DNA of 64,000 nt from Streptomyces sp. MMG1533 (GCF_001279775.1 NZ_LGDG01000245.1:60452-124451); one strand, 5' to 3'; counted from the first letter of the stretch, positions 36,573 to 45,891 are shown. The notes: generated by a model not told the origin, from the letters alone. Program-made: numbers and translations.

Positions 36573-36853
36573 GTGACGTCCAGCGCGTTGAGATCGAGTA
36601 CTGCACCCAGTGCCGCTGGCTGCCGCGTGCCGCCTGGCTGGCCCAGGAGCTCCTGACGACCTTCGAGACCGAGCTCACGGAGCTGTCCCTGAAGCCCGGC
36701 AAGGGCGGGATCTTCGTCGTGCGTGTGAACGACGAGGTCGTCTGGGACCGACGCGAGCAGGGATTCCCGGAGCCCACGGCCGTGAAGCAGGCCGTACGCG
36801 ACCGAGTGGCCCCGGGGAAGTCCCTGGGCCACTCGGACACACCGGCTTCTTGA
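36569..36853 (+). CDS. SelT/SelW/SelH (Rdx-type) selenoprotein-like protein
   Basis: A 94-residue thioredoxin-fold protein with the CxxC at VEIEYCTQCRWLPRAAW and GGIFVVRVNDEVVWDRREQGFPEPTAVKQAVRD downstream, matching the SelW/Rdx family. The Sec of animal members is Cys here. It likely acts in thiol-disulfide redox. Its ATG overlaps the HipA-like stop (ATGA), indicating translational coupling with the kinase-like protein. Confidence 0.92.
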   Translation: MSDVQRVEIEYCTQCRWLPRAAWLAQELLTTFETELTELSLKPGKGGIFVVRVNDEVVWDRREQGFPEPTAVKQAVRDRVAPGKSLGHSDTPAS

Positions 36854-36866
36854 GTCTTCCTGAGTC

Positions 36867-38501
36867 TCAGCCCTTGAGCTGCTCGTACGCCGGCAGCGTC
36901 AGGAAGTCCGCGTAGTTCTCGTCGAGCGCGACCTCCAGCAGCAGGTCGTGGGCCTGCTGCCAGTGACCGGCGGCGAAGGCCTCCTCGCCGAGTTCGCCCC
37001 TGATGCTCCGGAGCTCCTCGGCGGCGACCTTGCGGGCCAGCTCCGGCGTGGCCTTCACGACGTTTCCTGCGTGCTCGAACTCGACGCCCGCGTTGATCCA
37101 CTGCCAGATCTGGGAGCGGGAGATCTCGGCGGTCGCCGCGTCCTCCATCAGGTTGAAGATGGCGACCGCGCCGAGGCCGCGCAGCCAGGCCTCGATGTAA
37201 CGGATGCCGACCTGGACGGCGTTGACGAGACCGTTGTACGTCGGCCTGGCGTCGAGGGAGTCGACGGCGATCAGGTCGGCCGCCTTGACGTCGACGTCCT
37301 CGCGCAGCCGGTCCTTCTGGTTGGGCTTGTCACCGAGGACGGCGTCGAAGGAGGCCATGGCGATCGGGACCAGGTCCGGGTGGGCCACCCACGACCCGTC
37401 GAAACCGTCGTTCGCCTCACGGTCCTTGTCGGCCTTCACCTTCTCGAACGCGACCTTGTTGACCTCCTCGTCGCGGCGGGACGGGATGAACGCCGCCATG
37501 CCGCCGATCGCGTGCGCCCCGCGCTTGTGGCAGGTGCGGACGAGGAGTTCGGTGTACGCCCGCATGAACGGGGCCGTCATCGTCACCGCGTTGCGGTCCG
37601 GGAGGACGAACCTGGCTCCGCCGTCACGGAAGTTCTTGACGATGGAGAACAGGTAGTCCCAGCGGCCGGCGTTCAACCCGGAGGCGTGGTCGCGGAGTTC
37701 GTAGAGGATCTCCTCCATCTCGTACGCGGCCGTGATCGTCTCGATCAGCACGGTCGCGCGGACGGTGCCCTGCGGGATGCCGACGTAGTCCTGCGCGAAG
37801 ACGAACACGTCGTTCCACAGGCGTGCTTCGAGGTGCGACTCGGTCTTCGGGAGGTAGAAGTACGGGCCCTTGCCGAGGTCGAGCAGACGCTGGGCGTTGT
37901 GGAAGAAGTACAGACCGAAGTCGACGAGGGCGCCGGGGACCTGGCTGCCGTCGCCGTCGACGAGGTGACGCTCGTCGAGATGCCAGCCGCGGGGCCGCAT
38001 GACGACGGTGGCGAGTTCGGCGTTGTCCTTGAGGGCGTACGTCTTCCCGGACCCCGAGTCCGTGAAGTCGATGTTCCGGGTGTAGGCGTCGGCCAGGTTG
38101 ATCTGGCCGAGGACGACGTTCTCCCAGGTCGGCGCCGAGGCGTCCTCGAAGTCCGCGAGCCAGACCCGGGCCCCCGAGTTGAGGGCGTTGATGGTCATCT
38201 TGCGGTCGGTGGGGCCGGTGATCTCGACCCGGCGGTCGTCCAGGGCCGCGGGGGAGGGGGCCACCTTCCAGGAGTCGTCGGCGCGGATCGCGGCGGTCTC
38301 CGGGAGAAAGTCGAGCGTGGAGGTGCGGGCGATCTCGGCGCGGCGCTCCGCACGGCGGGCGAGGAGCTCGTCACGCCGGGGCGTGAACCGGCGGTGCAGC
38401 TCGGCCACGAAGGCGAGGGCCGCGTCGGTGAGGACCTCCTCCTGCCGGGGCAGGGGCTCGGCGTCGACGATGGCCAGCGGGGACGGCGCTGGTGCGGACA
38501 T
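36867..38501 (-). CDS. aceB: malate synthase A
   Basis: A 544-residue enzyme condensing glyoxylate and acetyl-CoA to malate. Key motifs: VVMRPRGWHLDERH with the catalytic-base Arg, MEDAATAEISRSQIWQWI with the active-site Asp-type residue, and LNSGARVWLADFEDASAPTWENV. ATG 38501 has GAAGGAAG 8 nt upstream. Two AllR-type operators are 85-122 nt upstream. This places glyoxylate entry into the TCA cycle under the same control as allantoin breakdown, a second outlet beside Gcl. Confidence 0.96.
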   Translation of the reverse strand: MSAPAPSPLAIVDAEPLPRQEEVLTDAALAFVAELHRRFTPRRDELLARRAERRAEIARTSTLDFLPETAAIRADDSWKVAPSPAALDDRRVEITGPTDRKMTINALNSGARVWLADFEDASAPTWENVVLGQINLADAYTRNIDFTDSGSGKTYALKDNAELATVVMRPRGWHLDERHLVDGDGSQVPGALVDFGLYFFHNAQRLLDLGKGPYFYLPKTESHLEARLWNDVFVFAQDYVGIPQGTVRATVLIETITAAYEMEEILYELRDHASGLNAGRWDYLFSIVKNFRDGGARFVLPDRNAVTMTAPFMRAYTELLVRTCHKRGAHAIGGMAAFIPSRRDEEVNKVAFEKVKADKDREANDGFDGSWVAHPDLVPIAMASFDAVLGDKPNQKDRLREDVDVKAADLIAVDSLDARPTYNGLVNAVQVGIRYIEAWLRGLGAVAIFNLMEDAATAEISRSQIWQWINAGVEFEHAGNVVKATPELARKVAAEELRSIRGELGEEAFAAGHWQQAHDLLLEVALDENYADFLTLPAYEQLKG

Positions 38502-38585
38502 GAGCTGTCACTTCCTTCAGCGAGCGTGGCACCGGGTGCCAGTCGACCACGGTACGGCGATGGACGCCCGGGGAGCAGCCGGGCG

Positions 38586-38623
38586 CTTCTGAACAGTGGA
38601 TACTAGTTTCCTCATCGTGGAAC
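38586..38623 (-). promoter_or_regulatory. tandem AllR-type operators before aceB
   Basis: CTTCTG-AACAG-TGGATA (38586-38602) and TTTCCT-CATCG-TGGAAC (38607-38623), centres 21 bp apart, in the gap between the nucleotidyltransferase gene and aceB. Confidence 0.7.
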
Positions 38624-38688
38624 TTCAATGGTTTGTTGATATCGAGATTCTCCGAGTCGAGGCAAGGTGGCGCGCAGTGCCACCACGC

Positions 38689-39288
38689 CTACTCAAGGTG
38701 CTTCAGGTCTGCGGCGGTGTCGATGTCGTACGGCCGGGCCACGTCCGCGCACTCGACAAGAGTGATCGCCTCCTCGTGCGCCTTCAGATAGGCGCGTGCC
38801 CCCCGGTCGCCGGTCGCAGTCGCGGCGATGCCCGCCCAGTGCGCGGCGCCGAAGAGAACCGGGTGCCCGCGTACGCCGTCGTAGGCGGCCGAGACCAGTG
38901 ACTGCTGTGACTCGTACGCGGCGAGCACGCGGCCGACCGCCTCCGCCCCGATGCCGGGCTGGTCGACGAGCGAGACGAGCGCGGCCCGTACGTCCGTACC
39001 GGTGAGCGAGTCGAGCCCGGCCCGCAGGGACGATCCCATGCCGTCGGCCCAGTCGGGGTTCTCCACCAGCACGCAGTCCCCGAGCTCCGCCCGCTCCCGT
39101 ACGGCGGCGGCGCCGGCCCCCAGGACCACGTGGACGCGGGTGCAGCCGGCCGCGCGCAGTACGCCGACCGCGTGTTCGACCAGGGGGCGCCCCCGGTGTT
39201 CGAGCAGCGCCTTGGGGCGTCCGCCGAGCCGGCGCCCGCCCCCCGCGGCGAGGAGCAGCCCGGCCACCTGCTGTGCGTTCTCCGTCAT
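38689..39288 (-). CDS. MobA/MocA-like nucleotidyltransferase
   Basis: A 199-residue NTP-transferase. The N-terminal LLLAAGGGRRLGGRPKALLEHRGRPLVEHAV has the G-rich phosphate loop and conserved Lys. LVSLVDQPGIGAEAV carries the metal-binding Asp pair region, with GHPVLFGAAHWAG downstream. It most resembles MocA-type molybdenum cofactor cytidylyltransferases, which mature xanthine dehydrogenase, consistent with its purine-catabolism location. No xanthine dehydrogenase is in the window. A sugar-nucleotide role is possible. Start ATG 39288. Confidence 0.82.
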   Translation of the reverse strand: MTENAQQVAGLLLAAGGGRRLGGRPKALLEHRGRPLVEHAVGVLRAAGCTRVHVVLGAGAAAVRERAELGDCVLVENPDWADGMGSSLRAGLDSLTGTDVRAALVSLVDQPGIGAEAVGRVLAAYESQQSLVSAAYDGVRGHPVLFGAAHWAGIAATATGDRGARAYLKAHEEAITLVECADVARPYDIDTAADLKHLE

Positions 39289-39477
39289 GCGTCCTGCATA
39301 CCTGACGCCCCGGGAAGCGCCCGGTTTCCGTGGGCTGAATTTCGGTCCGTCCAGTGGCGCACCCGGTGCGGGTTGGCGTTTACTGGCCCGCGTCCCCCGG
39401 CGCCCGACCAGCGCGCGGGGCGGCGCGGCGGGACGAGGGAGCGTGCGGGCGCACAACGGCGTAGGAGGGGGAGGGCT

Positions 39478-39792
39478 GTGTTGCGGAGCTTGGGGCAGAG
39501 ACCGGTGAGCGGCAGCGACGAGGACCTGAGAGTGGCGGAGCTGCGGACCGCGGTGTCCCGGCTGCGCCGCGAACTCGCCGCGCACCCGGCCGAGTTCCCC
39601 GACCGTGGCATCGCCGAGGACGAACTCGCGGTGCTGGCCGCTATGACGCTCCACGGGACGCCCGAGATCCCGAGGCTGCGGCGGTCGCTGCTGCTGATCG
39701 CGGGCGCGATCGGCTCGGTCAGCGCACTGTCCCGGGGCCTGTCGGAGGTCCGCGACGCGGTGGAGGTCTTCGGGGAGCCGCCACGGCGCTGA
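39478..39792 (+). CDS. DUF5955-like small protein
   Basis: A 104-residue actinobacterial protein. MLRSLGQRPVSGSDEDLRVAELRTAVSRLRRELAAHPAEFPDRGIAEDELAVLAAM matches, as far as I recall, the conserved DUF5955 pattern, with a C-terminal helix LLLIAGAIGSVSALSRGLSEVRDAVEVF. The GTG start at 39478 has GGAGG 9 nt upstream. Function unknown; no TM or signal. Confidence 0.75.
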   Translation: MLRSLGQRPVSGSDEDLRVAELRTAVSRLRRELAAHPAEFPDRGIAEDELAVLAAMTLHGTPEIPRLRRSLLLIAGAIGSVSALSRGLSEVRDAVEVFGEPPRR

Positions 39793-39859
39793 ATCGCGCC
39801 CTACGGAGGCCGGAGCCTCCGCGCCGCTCCCGGAGGCGGACCGGGCGTACGCCGACGAT

Positions 39860-40657
39860 CTAGGCCGTCGGCGTCGAACTCGCCAGTGCCTCGGACAACT
39901 CCACCGCCACCTGCTGGAGCACCGGCACGATCTTCTCCGTCGCCGCCTCCGTGACCCGGCCCGCGGGTCCGGAGATCGAAATGGCCGCCGAGGTGGGGGA
40001 GTTGGGGACGGACACCGCCAGGCAGCGGACGCCGATCTCCTGCTCGTTGTCGTCGAGCGCGTATCCCAGGCGGCGCACGTCCTCCAGCGCCGCGAGGAAG
40101 CCGTCCGGCGTGGTGATCGTCTTCTCCGTCGCGGCGGGCATGCCGGTGCGGGCCAGCAGGGCGCGCACCTCGCCGTCCGGGGTGCCCGCGAGCAGGGCCT
40201 TGCCGACGCCCGTGGAGTGCGGCAGGACGCGCCGGCCGACCTCGGTGAACATGCGCATCGAGTGCTTCGACGGCACCTGCGCCACGTAGACGATCTCGTC
40301 CCCGTCCAGCAGTGCCATGTTCGCCGTCTCGCCGGTCTCCTCGACCAGGCGGGCGAGATAGGGGCGCGCCCAGGTGCCGAGCAGGCGGGAGGCGGACTCG
40401 CCGAGGCGGATCAGCCGCGGGCCGAGCGCATAGCGGCGGTTGGACTGCTGGCGTACGTACCCGCAGGCCACCAGGGTGCGCATCAGGCGGTGGATGGTCG
40501 GAAGGGGCAGACCGCTGCTCGCGGAGAGCTCGCTCAGCCCCACCTCGCCGCCCGCGTCCGCCATCCGTTCCAGCAGGTCGAAGGCGCGCTCGAGGGACTG
40601 GACTCCGCCGCTGGCGGACTTCGCGGAGTCGGTGGTGCTGGCGCTGGACGTCGGCAC
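39860..40657 (-). CDS. allR: IclR family repressor AllR
   Basis: A 265-residue IclR regulator: N-terminal winged helix (VQSLERAFDLLERMADAGGEVGLSELSASSGLPLPTIHRLMRTLVACGYV) and C-terminal effector domain (STGVGKALLAGTPDGEVR and a late AISISGPAGRV). In Streptomyces, AllR represses allantoin catabolism and is relieved by allantoate or glyoxylate-related effectors. GTG start at 40657 has AAAGGAA 8 nt upstream. It is divergent from allB, and tandem DTTCCG-N5-YGGAAR sites flank both promoters, so it probably autoregulates and controls gcl, hyi-glxR and aceB too. Confidence 0.93.
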   Translation of the reverse strand: MPTSSASTTDSAKSASGGVQSLERAFDLLERMADAGGEVGLSELSASSGLPLPTIHRLMRTLVACGYVRQQSNRRYALGPRLIRLGESASRLLGTWARPYLARLVEETGETANMALLDGDEIVYVAQVPSKHSMRMFTEVGRRVLPHSTGVGKALLAGTPDGEVRALLARTGMPAATEKTITTPDGFLAALEDVRRLGYALDDNEQEIGVRCLAVSVPNSPTSAAISISGPAGRVTEAATEKIVPVLQQVAVELSEALASSTPTA

Positions 40658-40736
40658 GGCGCGTTCCTTTCGGGACAGGCGGGAAGAGCAGAAGCCTACC
40701 CGTCGGTCGGTTGACTCCCTGCTTGTGCGTAGCTAC

Positions 40737-40774
40737 GTTCTGTCTATCGGAATTCTAATTCCGTCTTGTGGAAA
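40737..40774 (-). promoter_or_regulatory. tandem AllR-type operators, allR side
   Basis: GTTCTG-TCTAT-CGGAAT (40737-40753) and ATTCCG-TCTTG-TGGAAA (40758-40774), centres 21 bp apart; 80-117 nt upstream of allR. Confidence 0.7.
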
Positions 40775-40865
40775 CGTCCAGAGTGGGCGCCGTTGTGGTC
40801 CCCTGAAGAAGTGTGCCCTTGACGGCGTGGGGGCGGGAGTGAAGACTCCTTCAACAGAACGTTGA

Positions 40866-40902
40866 ATTCCGTTACGTGGAAGTAAATCCCGTTTCCCGGA
40901 AG
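40866..40902 (+). promoter_or_regulatory. tandem AllR-type operators, allB side
   Basis: ATTCCG-TTACG-TGGAAG (40866-40882) and ATCCCG-TTTCC-CGGAAG (40886-40902), centres 20 bp apart; 37-73 nt upstream of allB. Confidence 0.75.
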
Positions 40903-40938
40903 TAAAACGGCGACAGAGGCAGAGCGAGAGGGGTCCGG

Positions 40939-42276
40939 GTGTCCGACGTAGAACTGGTGCTGCGCTCGACGCGCGTCATCACCCCGGAAGGGACACGCGC
41001 CGCCTCGGTCGCGGTCTCCGCCGGCACGATCACCGCCGTCCTGCCGTACGACGCCGGGGTGCCGGCCGGCGCCCGCCTGGAGGACGTCGGCGACCACGTC
41101 CTGCTGCCCGGCCTGGTCGACACCCACGTGCACGTCAACGACCCCGGCCGCACCGAGTGGGAAGGCTTCTGGACCGCCACCCGCGCCGCGGCCGCCGGCG
41201 GCATCACCACCCTCGTCGACATGCCGCTCAACTCCCTCCCGCCCACCACGACGGTCGACAACCTCCGCACGAAGAAGGAGGTCGCCGCCGACAAGGCCCA
41301 CATCGACGTCGGCTTCTGGGGCGGCGCTCTGCCCGACAACGTCAAGGACCTGCGCCCGCTGCACGAGGCCGGCGTCTTCGGCTTCAAGGCCTTCCTGTCG
41401 CCGTCCGGCGTGGACGAGTTCCCGCACCTCGGCCAGGACCAACTGGCCCGGTCCCTCGCCGAGATCGCCTCCTTCGGCGGCCTGCTGATCGTGCACGCCG
41501 AGGACCCGCACCACCTGGACGCCGCCCCGCAGCACGGCGGCCCCAGGTACGCCGACTTCCTGGCCTCCCGCCCGCGTGACGCGGAGGACACGGCGATAGC
41601 CCGGCTCATCGCTCAGGCCAAGCGCCTCGACGCGCGTGTACACGTTCTCCATCTGTCCTCGTCCGACGCGCTGCCGCTGATCGCGGCCGCCAAGGCGGAG
41701 GGTGTCCGCATCACGGTCGAGACCTGCCCGCACTACCTCACCCTCACCGCCGAGGAAGTCCCGGACGGTGCCAGCGAGTTCAAGTGCTGCCCGCCGATCC
41801 GCGAGTCCGCCAACCAGGACCTGCTGTGGCAGGCACTGGCGGACGGCACCGTCGACTGTGTGGTCACGGACCACTCGCCGTCGACGGCGGACCTGAAGAC
41901 GGACGACTTCGCGACCGCCTGGGGCGGGATTTCCGGCCTCCAGCTGAGCCTCGCGGCGGTGTGGACCGAGGCGCGCAGGCGCGGCCATGGGCTGGAGGAC
42001 GTGGTCCGCTGGATGTCCACGCGGACCGCTGCCCTCGTGGGCCTCGGCCGGAAGGGCGCCATAGAGGTGGGCCGCGACGCCGACTTCGCGGTCCTCGCAC
42101 CCGACGAGACGTTCACCGTGGACCCGGCGGCCCTCCAGCACCGCAACCGCGTGACGGCGTACGCGGGCAAGACCCTGTCCGGCGTGGTGAAGTCCACCTG
42201 GCTGCGCGGCGAACGCATCGTCGCGGACGGCGAGTTCACCGACCCGAAGGGCGAACTGCTCACCCGCATCCCCTGA
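40939..42276 (+). CDS. allB: allantoinase
   Basis: A 445-residue cyclic amidohydrolase opening the allantoin ring to allantoate. The binuclear-metal HxH is His63/His65 in [16 protein letters not shown]; the carbamylated Lys is Lys150 in [13 protein letters not shown]; HxxE-type metal ligands in [12 protein letters not shown] and [10 protein letters not shown]; and the Asp in [14 protein letters not shown] 40939 with GAGAGGGG upstream. Two AllR-type operators precede it, and allantoicase follows after 49 bp, so the two are likely one operon. Confidence 0.95.
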   Translation: MSDVELVLRSTRVITPEGTRAASVAVSAGTITAVLPYDAGVPAGARLEDVGDHVLLPGLVDTHVHVNDPGRTEWEGFWTATRAAAAGGITTLVDMPLNSLPPTTTVDNLRTKKEVAADKAHIDVGFWGGALPDNVKDLRPLHEAGVFGFKAFLSPSGVDEFPHLGQDQLARSLAEIASFGGLLIVHAEDPHHLDAAPQHGGPRYADFLASRPRDAEDTAIARLIAQAKRLDARVHVLHLSSSDALPLIAAAKAEGVRITVETCPHYLTLTAEEVPDGASEFKCCPPIRESANQDLLWQALADGTVDCVVTDHSPSTADLKTDDFATAWGGISGLQLSLAAVWTEARRRGHGLEDVVRWMSTRTAALVGLGRKGAIEVGRDADFAVLAPDETFTVDPAALQHRNRVTAYAGKTLSGVVKSTWLRGERIVADGEFTDPKGELLTRIP

Positions 42277-42324
42277 TCCACCGCTCCCGCACCCGCAGCG
42301 GCCGACTCCTGAAAGGCACACCTC

Positions 42325-43455
42325 GTGACGGCGCAGCCTGAACTCCCCCTGGCTCGTTTCACCGGCGACGCGAACCCCTACGGAGGCGGTGACCCCTACG
42401 CGGACTACCGCACCGCCGACTTCCCCTTCACCCGGTACGCCAACCTCGCCGACCGGCAGCTCGGCGCCGGAGTGATCGCCGCCAACGACGAGTTCTTCGC
42501 CCAGCGCGAGAACCTGCTGGTGCCCGGGCCCGCCGAGTTCGACCCCGAGCACTTCGGGCACAAGGGCAAGATCATGGACGGCTGGGAGACCAGGCGCCGC
42601 CGGGGCGCCTCGGCCGACCACCCGTGGCCGACGGCCGAGGACCACGACTGGGCGCTGGTCCGCCTCGGCGCCCCCGGCGTCATCCGGGGGATCGTCGTCG
42701 ACACGGCCCACTTCCGCGGCAACTACCCGCAGGCGGTGTCGATCGAGGGCACGTCGGTGCCGGGCTCCCCGTCGCCGGAGGAGCTGCTGGGGGACGACGT
42801 GAAGTGGACGGCGCTGGTCCCGCGCACCGCGGTCGGCGGCCATGCGGCGAACGGTTTCTCCGTCGCGGTGGAACAGCGCTTCACGCACCTGCGCGTCAAC
42901 CAGCACCCCGACGGCGGCATCGCCCGCCTGCGCGTGTACGGCGAGGTCGTCCCGGACCCGAAGTGGCTCGAGGTCCTCGGCACCTTCGACGTGGTCGCCC
43001 TGGAGAACGGCGGCCAGGCAGAGGACGCCTCCAACCTCTTCTACTCACCGGCCACCAACACCATCCAGCCGGGCCGCTCCCGCAAGATGGACGACGGCTG
43101 GGAGACGCGCCGCCGGCGCGACCAGGGCAACGACTGGATCCGCTACCGCCTGGCCGCCCAGTCCCGGATCCGTGCGCTGGAGATCGACACCGCGTATCTG
43201 AAGGGCAACAGCGCGGGCTGGGCTTCGGTGGCCGTGAAGGACGGCGAGGACGGTGACTGGCGCGAGATCCTCCCGCGCACCCGTCTCCAGCCCGACACCA
43301 ACCACCGCTTCGTCCTCCCGGCCCCGGCCGTCGGCACGCACGCGCGCGTGGACATCTATCCCGACGGCGGGATCTCGCGACTGCGGTTGTTCGGCTCGCT
43401 GACGGAAAGCGGCGCCACGGCACTGACGGCGCGCCATCAGGAGCTGGGCGGCTGA
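42325..43455 (+). CDS. alc: allantoicase
   Basis: A 376-residue enzyme hydrolysing allantoate to ureidoglycolate and urea. It shows the two-repeat architecture of the family: KIMDGWETRRRRG in the first half and RKMDDGWETRRRRD in the second, each followed by a jelly-roll-like strand set (IVVDTAHFRGNYPQ, LEIDTAYLKGNSAG). GTG start, GAAAGG upstream. The ureidoglycolate lyase that would give glyoxylate is not present here, so it must lie elsewhere. Confidence 0.93.
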   Translation: MTAQPELPLARFTGDANPYGGGDPYADYRTADFPFTRYANLADRQLGAGVIAANDEFFAQRENLLVPGPAEFDPEHFGHKGKIMDGWETRRRRGASADHPWPTAEDHDWALVRLGAPGVIRGIVVDTAHFRGNYPQAVSIEGTSVPGSPSPEELLGDDVKWTALVPRTAVGGHAANGFSVAVEQRFTHLRVNQHPDGGIARLRVYGEVVPDPKWLEVLGTFDVVALENGGQAEDASNLFYSPATNTIQPGRSRKMDDGWETRRRRDQGNDWIRYRLAAQSRIRALEIDTAYLKGNSAGWASVAVKDGEDGDWREILPRTRLQPDTNHRFVLPAPAVGTHARVDIYPDGGISRLRLFGSLTESGATALTARHQELGG

Positions 43456-43466
43456 CACCGGGGTGG

Positions 43467-43661
43467 TGGGTTTCCGCCCCCGCCGCCCCTTCCCTTTCCC
43501 GTCCATCCGGGGCTCCGCCCCAGACCCCGCTCCTCAAACGCCGGAGGGGCTGATTTCAGCCCGTCCGGCGTTTGAGGACGAGGCCCTTCGGGCCGAAAGC
43601 GGGGGTCTGGGGGCGCAGCCCCCAGGGACGGGACGGGAAGGGGCGGCGGGGGCGAAACCCA
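43467..43661. repeat. large palindromic intergenic element (Streptomyces type)
   Basis: Outer inverted arms of ~28 bp (TGGGTTTCCGCCCCCGCC at 43467, complement ending at 43661) enclose a nested hairpin with 15-bp arms TCCTCAAACGCCGGA (43531-43545, complement 43564-43578). It sits between the convergent allantoicase and SDR genes and could act as a bidirectional terminator. Confidence 0.7.
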
Positions 43662-43680
43662 CCGCCCCACCGCCCCGGCG

Positions 43681-44430
43681 TCACGCCGCGTGCCCTCCGT
43701 CCACCGAGAACTCCGCGCCCGTGACGTAGTCCGCGCCCGCCAGATGGACCACGGTGGACGCCACCTCCTCGGCGTTGCCGAAACGCCCCAGTGCCGTCAT
43801 CGCCGCCTGCCCCGCCGCATACGGCCCGTCCGCCGGATTCATGTCCGTGTCGATCGGCCCGGGATGCACGACGTTCGCCGTGATGCCCCGCCCGCCCAGC
43901 TCTCTGGCGAGGGCCTTCGTCAGGCCGGTCAGGGCCGACTTGCTCATCGCGTAGAGCGTGCCGCCGGGTCCCGGCACACGCTGGGTCATGCAGGTGCCGA
44001 TGGTGATGATCCGGCCGCCGGGGCCCATCCGGGAGGCGGCCGCCTGTGAGGTCAGGAAGACCCCGCGCACGTTGACGGCCAGGACCCGGTCCACATCCGC
44101 GAGCGAGAGGCTCTCCAAGGGCCCCAGCAGCCCCACCCCCACGTTGTTCACCAGCACGTCCAGACGCCCTCCGAGCGCCTCCGCCGTAAGGGCCACCGCC
44201 CCCGCCGCCTCCTCCGCGTCCGCGGAGTCCGCCCGCAGGGCCACGGACCGGCGGCCCAGCGCCTCGACGGCCCGTACGACGTCCGCGGCCGCCTCCTTGC
44301 CGTTCACGTACGTCAGGGCCACATCCGCGCCCTCCCGGGCCAGCCGCAGAGCCGTCGCCGCACCGATGCCACGGCTGCCGCCGGTCACGAGGGCCACCTT
44401 GCCGTTCAGGGATCCTTGGGAAGTCGTCAT
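43681..44430 (-). CDS. SDR family oxidoreductase (3-oxoacyl-ACP reductase-like)
   Basis: A 249-residue classical SDR. NAD(P) motif VTGGSRGIGAATALRL, NNVGVGLLGPLESLS, catalytic YxxxK in TLYAMSKSALTGL, and PGPIDTDMNPADGPYA at the substrate loop. The position normally occupied by the catalytic Ser is Thr/Cys (IITIGTCMTQRVPG), so the residue pattern differs from textbook SDRs. Dehydrogenase or reductase of unknown substrate. Start ATG 44430. Confidence 0.87.
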   Translation of the reverse strand: MTTSQGSLNGKVALVTGGSRGIGAATALRLAREGADVALTYVNGKEAAADVVRAVEALGRRSVALRADSADAEEAAGAVALTAEALGGRLDVLVNNVGVGLLGPLESLSLADVDRVLAVNVRGVFLTSQAAASRMGPGGRIITIGTCMTQRVPGPGGTLYAMSKSALTGLTKALARELGGRGITANVVHPGPIDTDMNPADGPYAAGQAAMTALGRFGNAEEVASTVVHLAGADYVTGAEFSVDGGHAA

Positions 44431-44618
44431 GGCTCCATCCCAGCGGCCGGCGCCCCCGGACGCTGGCGGCGAACGGACACCGAGCTCACACGTCTAGACC
44501 GGCTCCGGCCCACTGACCCGCCTCCGGCCCACTGACCCGTCGCCGACCGATGAGTTGCGGGTGCCGGTGGGGTCTGCCCTGATGAAACAGACCCCACCCG
44601 AGAGAAGAGGCACCCACC

Positions 44619-45242
44619 ATGGGCAAGCTCGTCCTCACTTCCTTCGTCACCCTCGACGGCGTCCACCAGGCCCCCGGCGGCCCCAAGGAGGACACCCGCG
44701 ACGGCTTCCGGCAGGGCGGCTGGACCGTCCCCTACTGGGACGACGACTTCGGCCGGTTCGTGAGCGGGGTCTTCGACCGCGTCGGCGCCTTCCTCCTCGG
44801 CCGTCGCACGTACGACATCTTCGCCGCGTACTGGCCGAAGAACACCGATCCGGCCGACCCGGTCGCCTCGAAGCTCAACGCCCTCCCGAAGTACGTCGCC
44901 TCCGAGACCCTCACCGACCCCGCCTGGGCAGGCACCACCGTGATCGGCGGCGACCTGGCCAAGGAGGTCGCCGCCCTCAAGGAGCGCACCGACGGCGAGC
45001 TCCAGGTGCACGGCAGCGGTGCTCTCGCCCGGTCCCTGCTCGCTCTCGACCTCGTCGACACCGTCCACCTGCTGACCTTCCCGGTCGTGCTGGGCGCCGG
45101 CCGCCGCCTCTTCGCCGAGGGCTCCGTGCCGACCGCCTTCCGGCACACAGGCGGGGAGGTCACGGGAGCGGGCGTCTCCATCCAGACGTACGACGTGACA
45201 GGCCGCCCGGAGTACGGCTCGTACGAGCTCCCCGCAGGTTGA
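44619..45242 (+). CDS. dihydrofolate reductase family protein (RibD-C-like)
   Basis: A 207-residue protein of the RibD C-terminal/DHFR-like family. N-terminal VLTSFVTLDGVHQAPGG, the FLLGRRTYDIFAAYWP motif, VIGGDLAKEVAALKERTDGELQVHGSGALARSLLALDLVDTVHLLTFPVVLGAGRRLF. It probably reduces a small heterocycle with NAD(P)H; substrate unknown. ATG with AGAGAAGAGG upstream. It is the last recognisable core gene before the accessory island. Confidence 0.88.
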   Translation: MGKLVLTSFVTLDGVHQAPGGPKEDTRDGFRQGGWTVPYWDDDFGRFVSGVFDRVGAFLLGRRTYDIFAAYWPKNTDPADPVASKLNALPKYVASETLTDPAWAGTTVIGGDLAKEVAALKERTDGELQVHGSGALARSLLALDLVDTVHLLTFPVVLGAGRRLFAEGSVPTAFRHTGGEVTGAGVSIQTYDVTGRPEYGSYELPAG

Positions 45243-45267
45243 GTTCCCGAAAACTCAGGGGGCGCCG

Positions 45268-45360
45268 CAGCAGCTCTCATGCCCGCCCTTCTCGTGGGTG
45301 GCACCGGCACCGCCACATCGGCGAACGCGGCCGCCACGGCGGTCGGCAGCATCTGTTACC
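45268..45360 (+). pseudogene. N-terminal fragment of an RNase Sa-like secreted ribonuclease
   Basis: Reading GAAAALMPALLVGGTGTAT, then ANAAATAVGSICYRDLPSR. This aligns with residues ~11-46 of the intact RNase at 51381-51767 (GAAAAVLSALLVGGTVAAT and AAAAVGSICYSDLPSQ). Similarity stops after the DLPS motif and the frame then runs into unrelated sequence. No start codon with an RBS precedes it. The remaining part of 45361-45579 shows nothing recognisable. Confidence 0.7.
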
Positions 45361-45579
45361 GCGACCTGCCCTCCCGGATGGTGAGTCTCGTCCTGAGAGT
45401 CGCGCCCGGTCCGCAGACCTGGGCACGGCGACTGTCTGCACCGGACCGCCCACGCAAGTCGGCCTGACGACCCGGTACTTGTCCGGGAAGCGGTCGCACC
45501 GCCCGAGCCCCGCGACTAGGCTCTCGCCGAGATCACGTATCACCGACGAAGGTGCCGGGCACACGGGGGAAGTACGGTC

Positions 45580-45891
45580 ATGGCCGATGTCAGGGTCGAG
45601 ACGGTCGCACTCGACACAGCCGGGAACAGGCAGATCGCCAGCAGAACACGGGCGACGTCGTCCCTCGGCGAGCGCGCCGCCGAGATCGAGGAGGCGATCG
45701 TCCAGGCCTCCTCCATCGCCCAGCAGTCCCTGGCGCAGGTCCCCGAGCGCGATGGCTGGCGTGTCACCAGCTTGGACGTCACCTTCGGTCTGACCCTCGC
45801 GGCCGAAGCCGGGGTCATCCTGTCCAAGGCGTCGGCTGAGGCATCCTTCGAAGTCACCCTCACCGTGGAGCGCACCCCGGGGAACCCGTGA
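45580..45891 (+). CDS. Trypco1 (trypsin-co-occurring domain 1) protein
   Basis: A 103-residue protein whose C-terminal segment VTFGLTLAAEAGVILSKASAEASFEVTLTVER (about 67-98) fits the Trypco1/CU044_2847 family pattern (v.FGl.l.aeaG.ii.kas.eAsf.Vtl). These small domains accompany trypsin-like proteases in bacterial conflict-type operons. ATG with GGGGGAAG 8 nt upstream. The stop overlaps the GTG of the protease by 4 bp. Confidence 0.8.
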   Translation: MADVRVETVALDTAGNRQIASRTRATSSLGERAAEIEEAIVQASSIAQQSLAQVPERDGWRVTSLDVTFGLTLAAEAGVILSKASAEASFEVTLTVERTPGNP

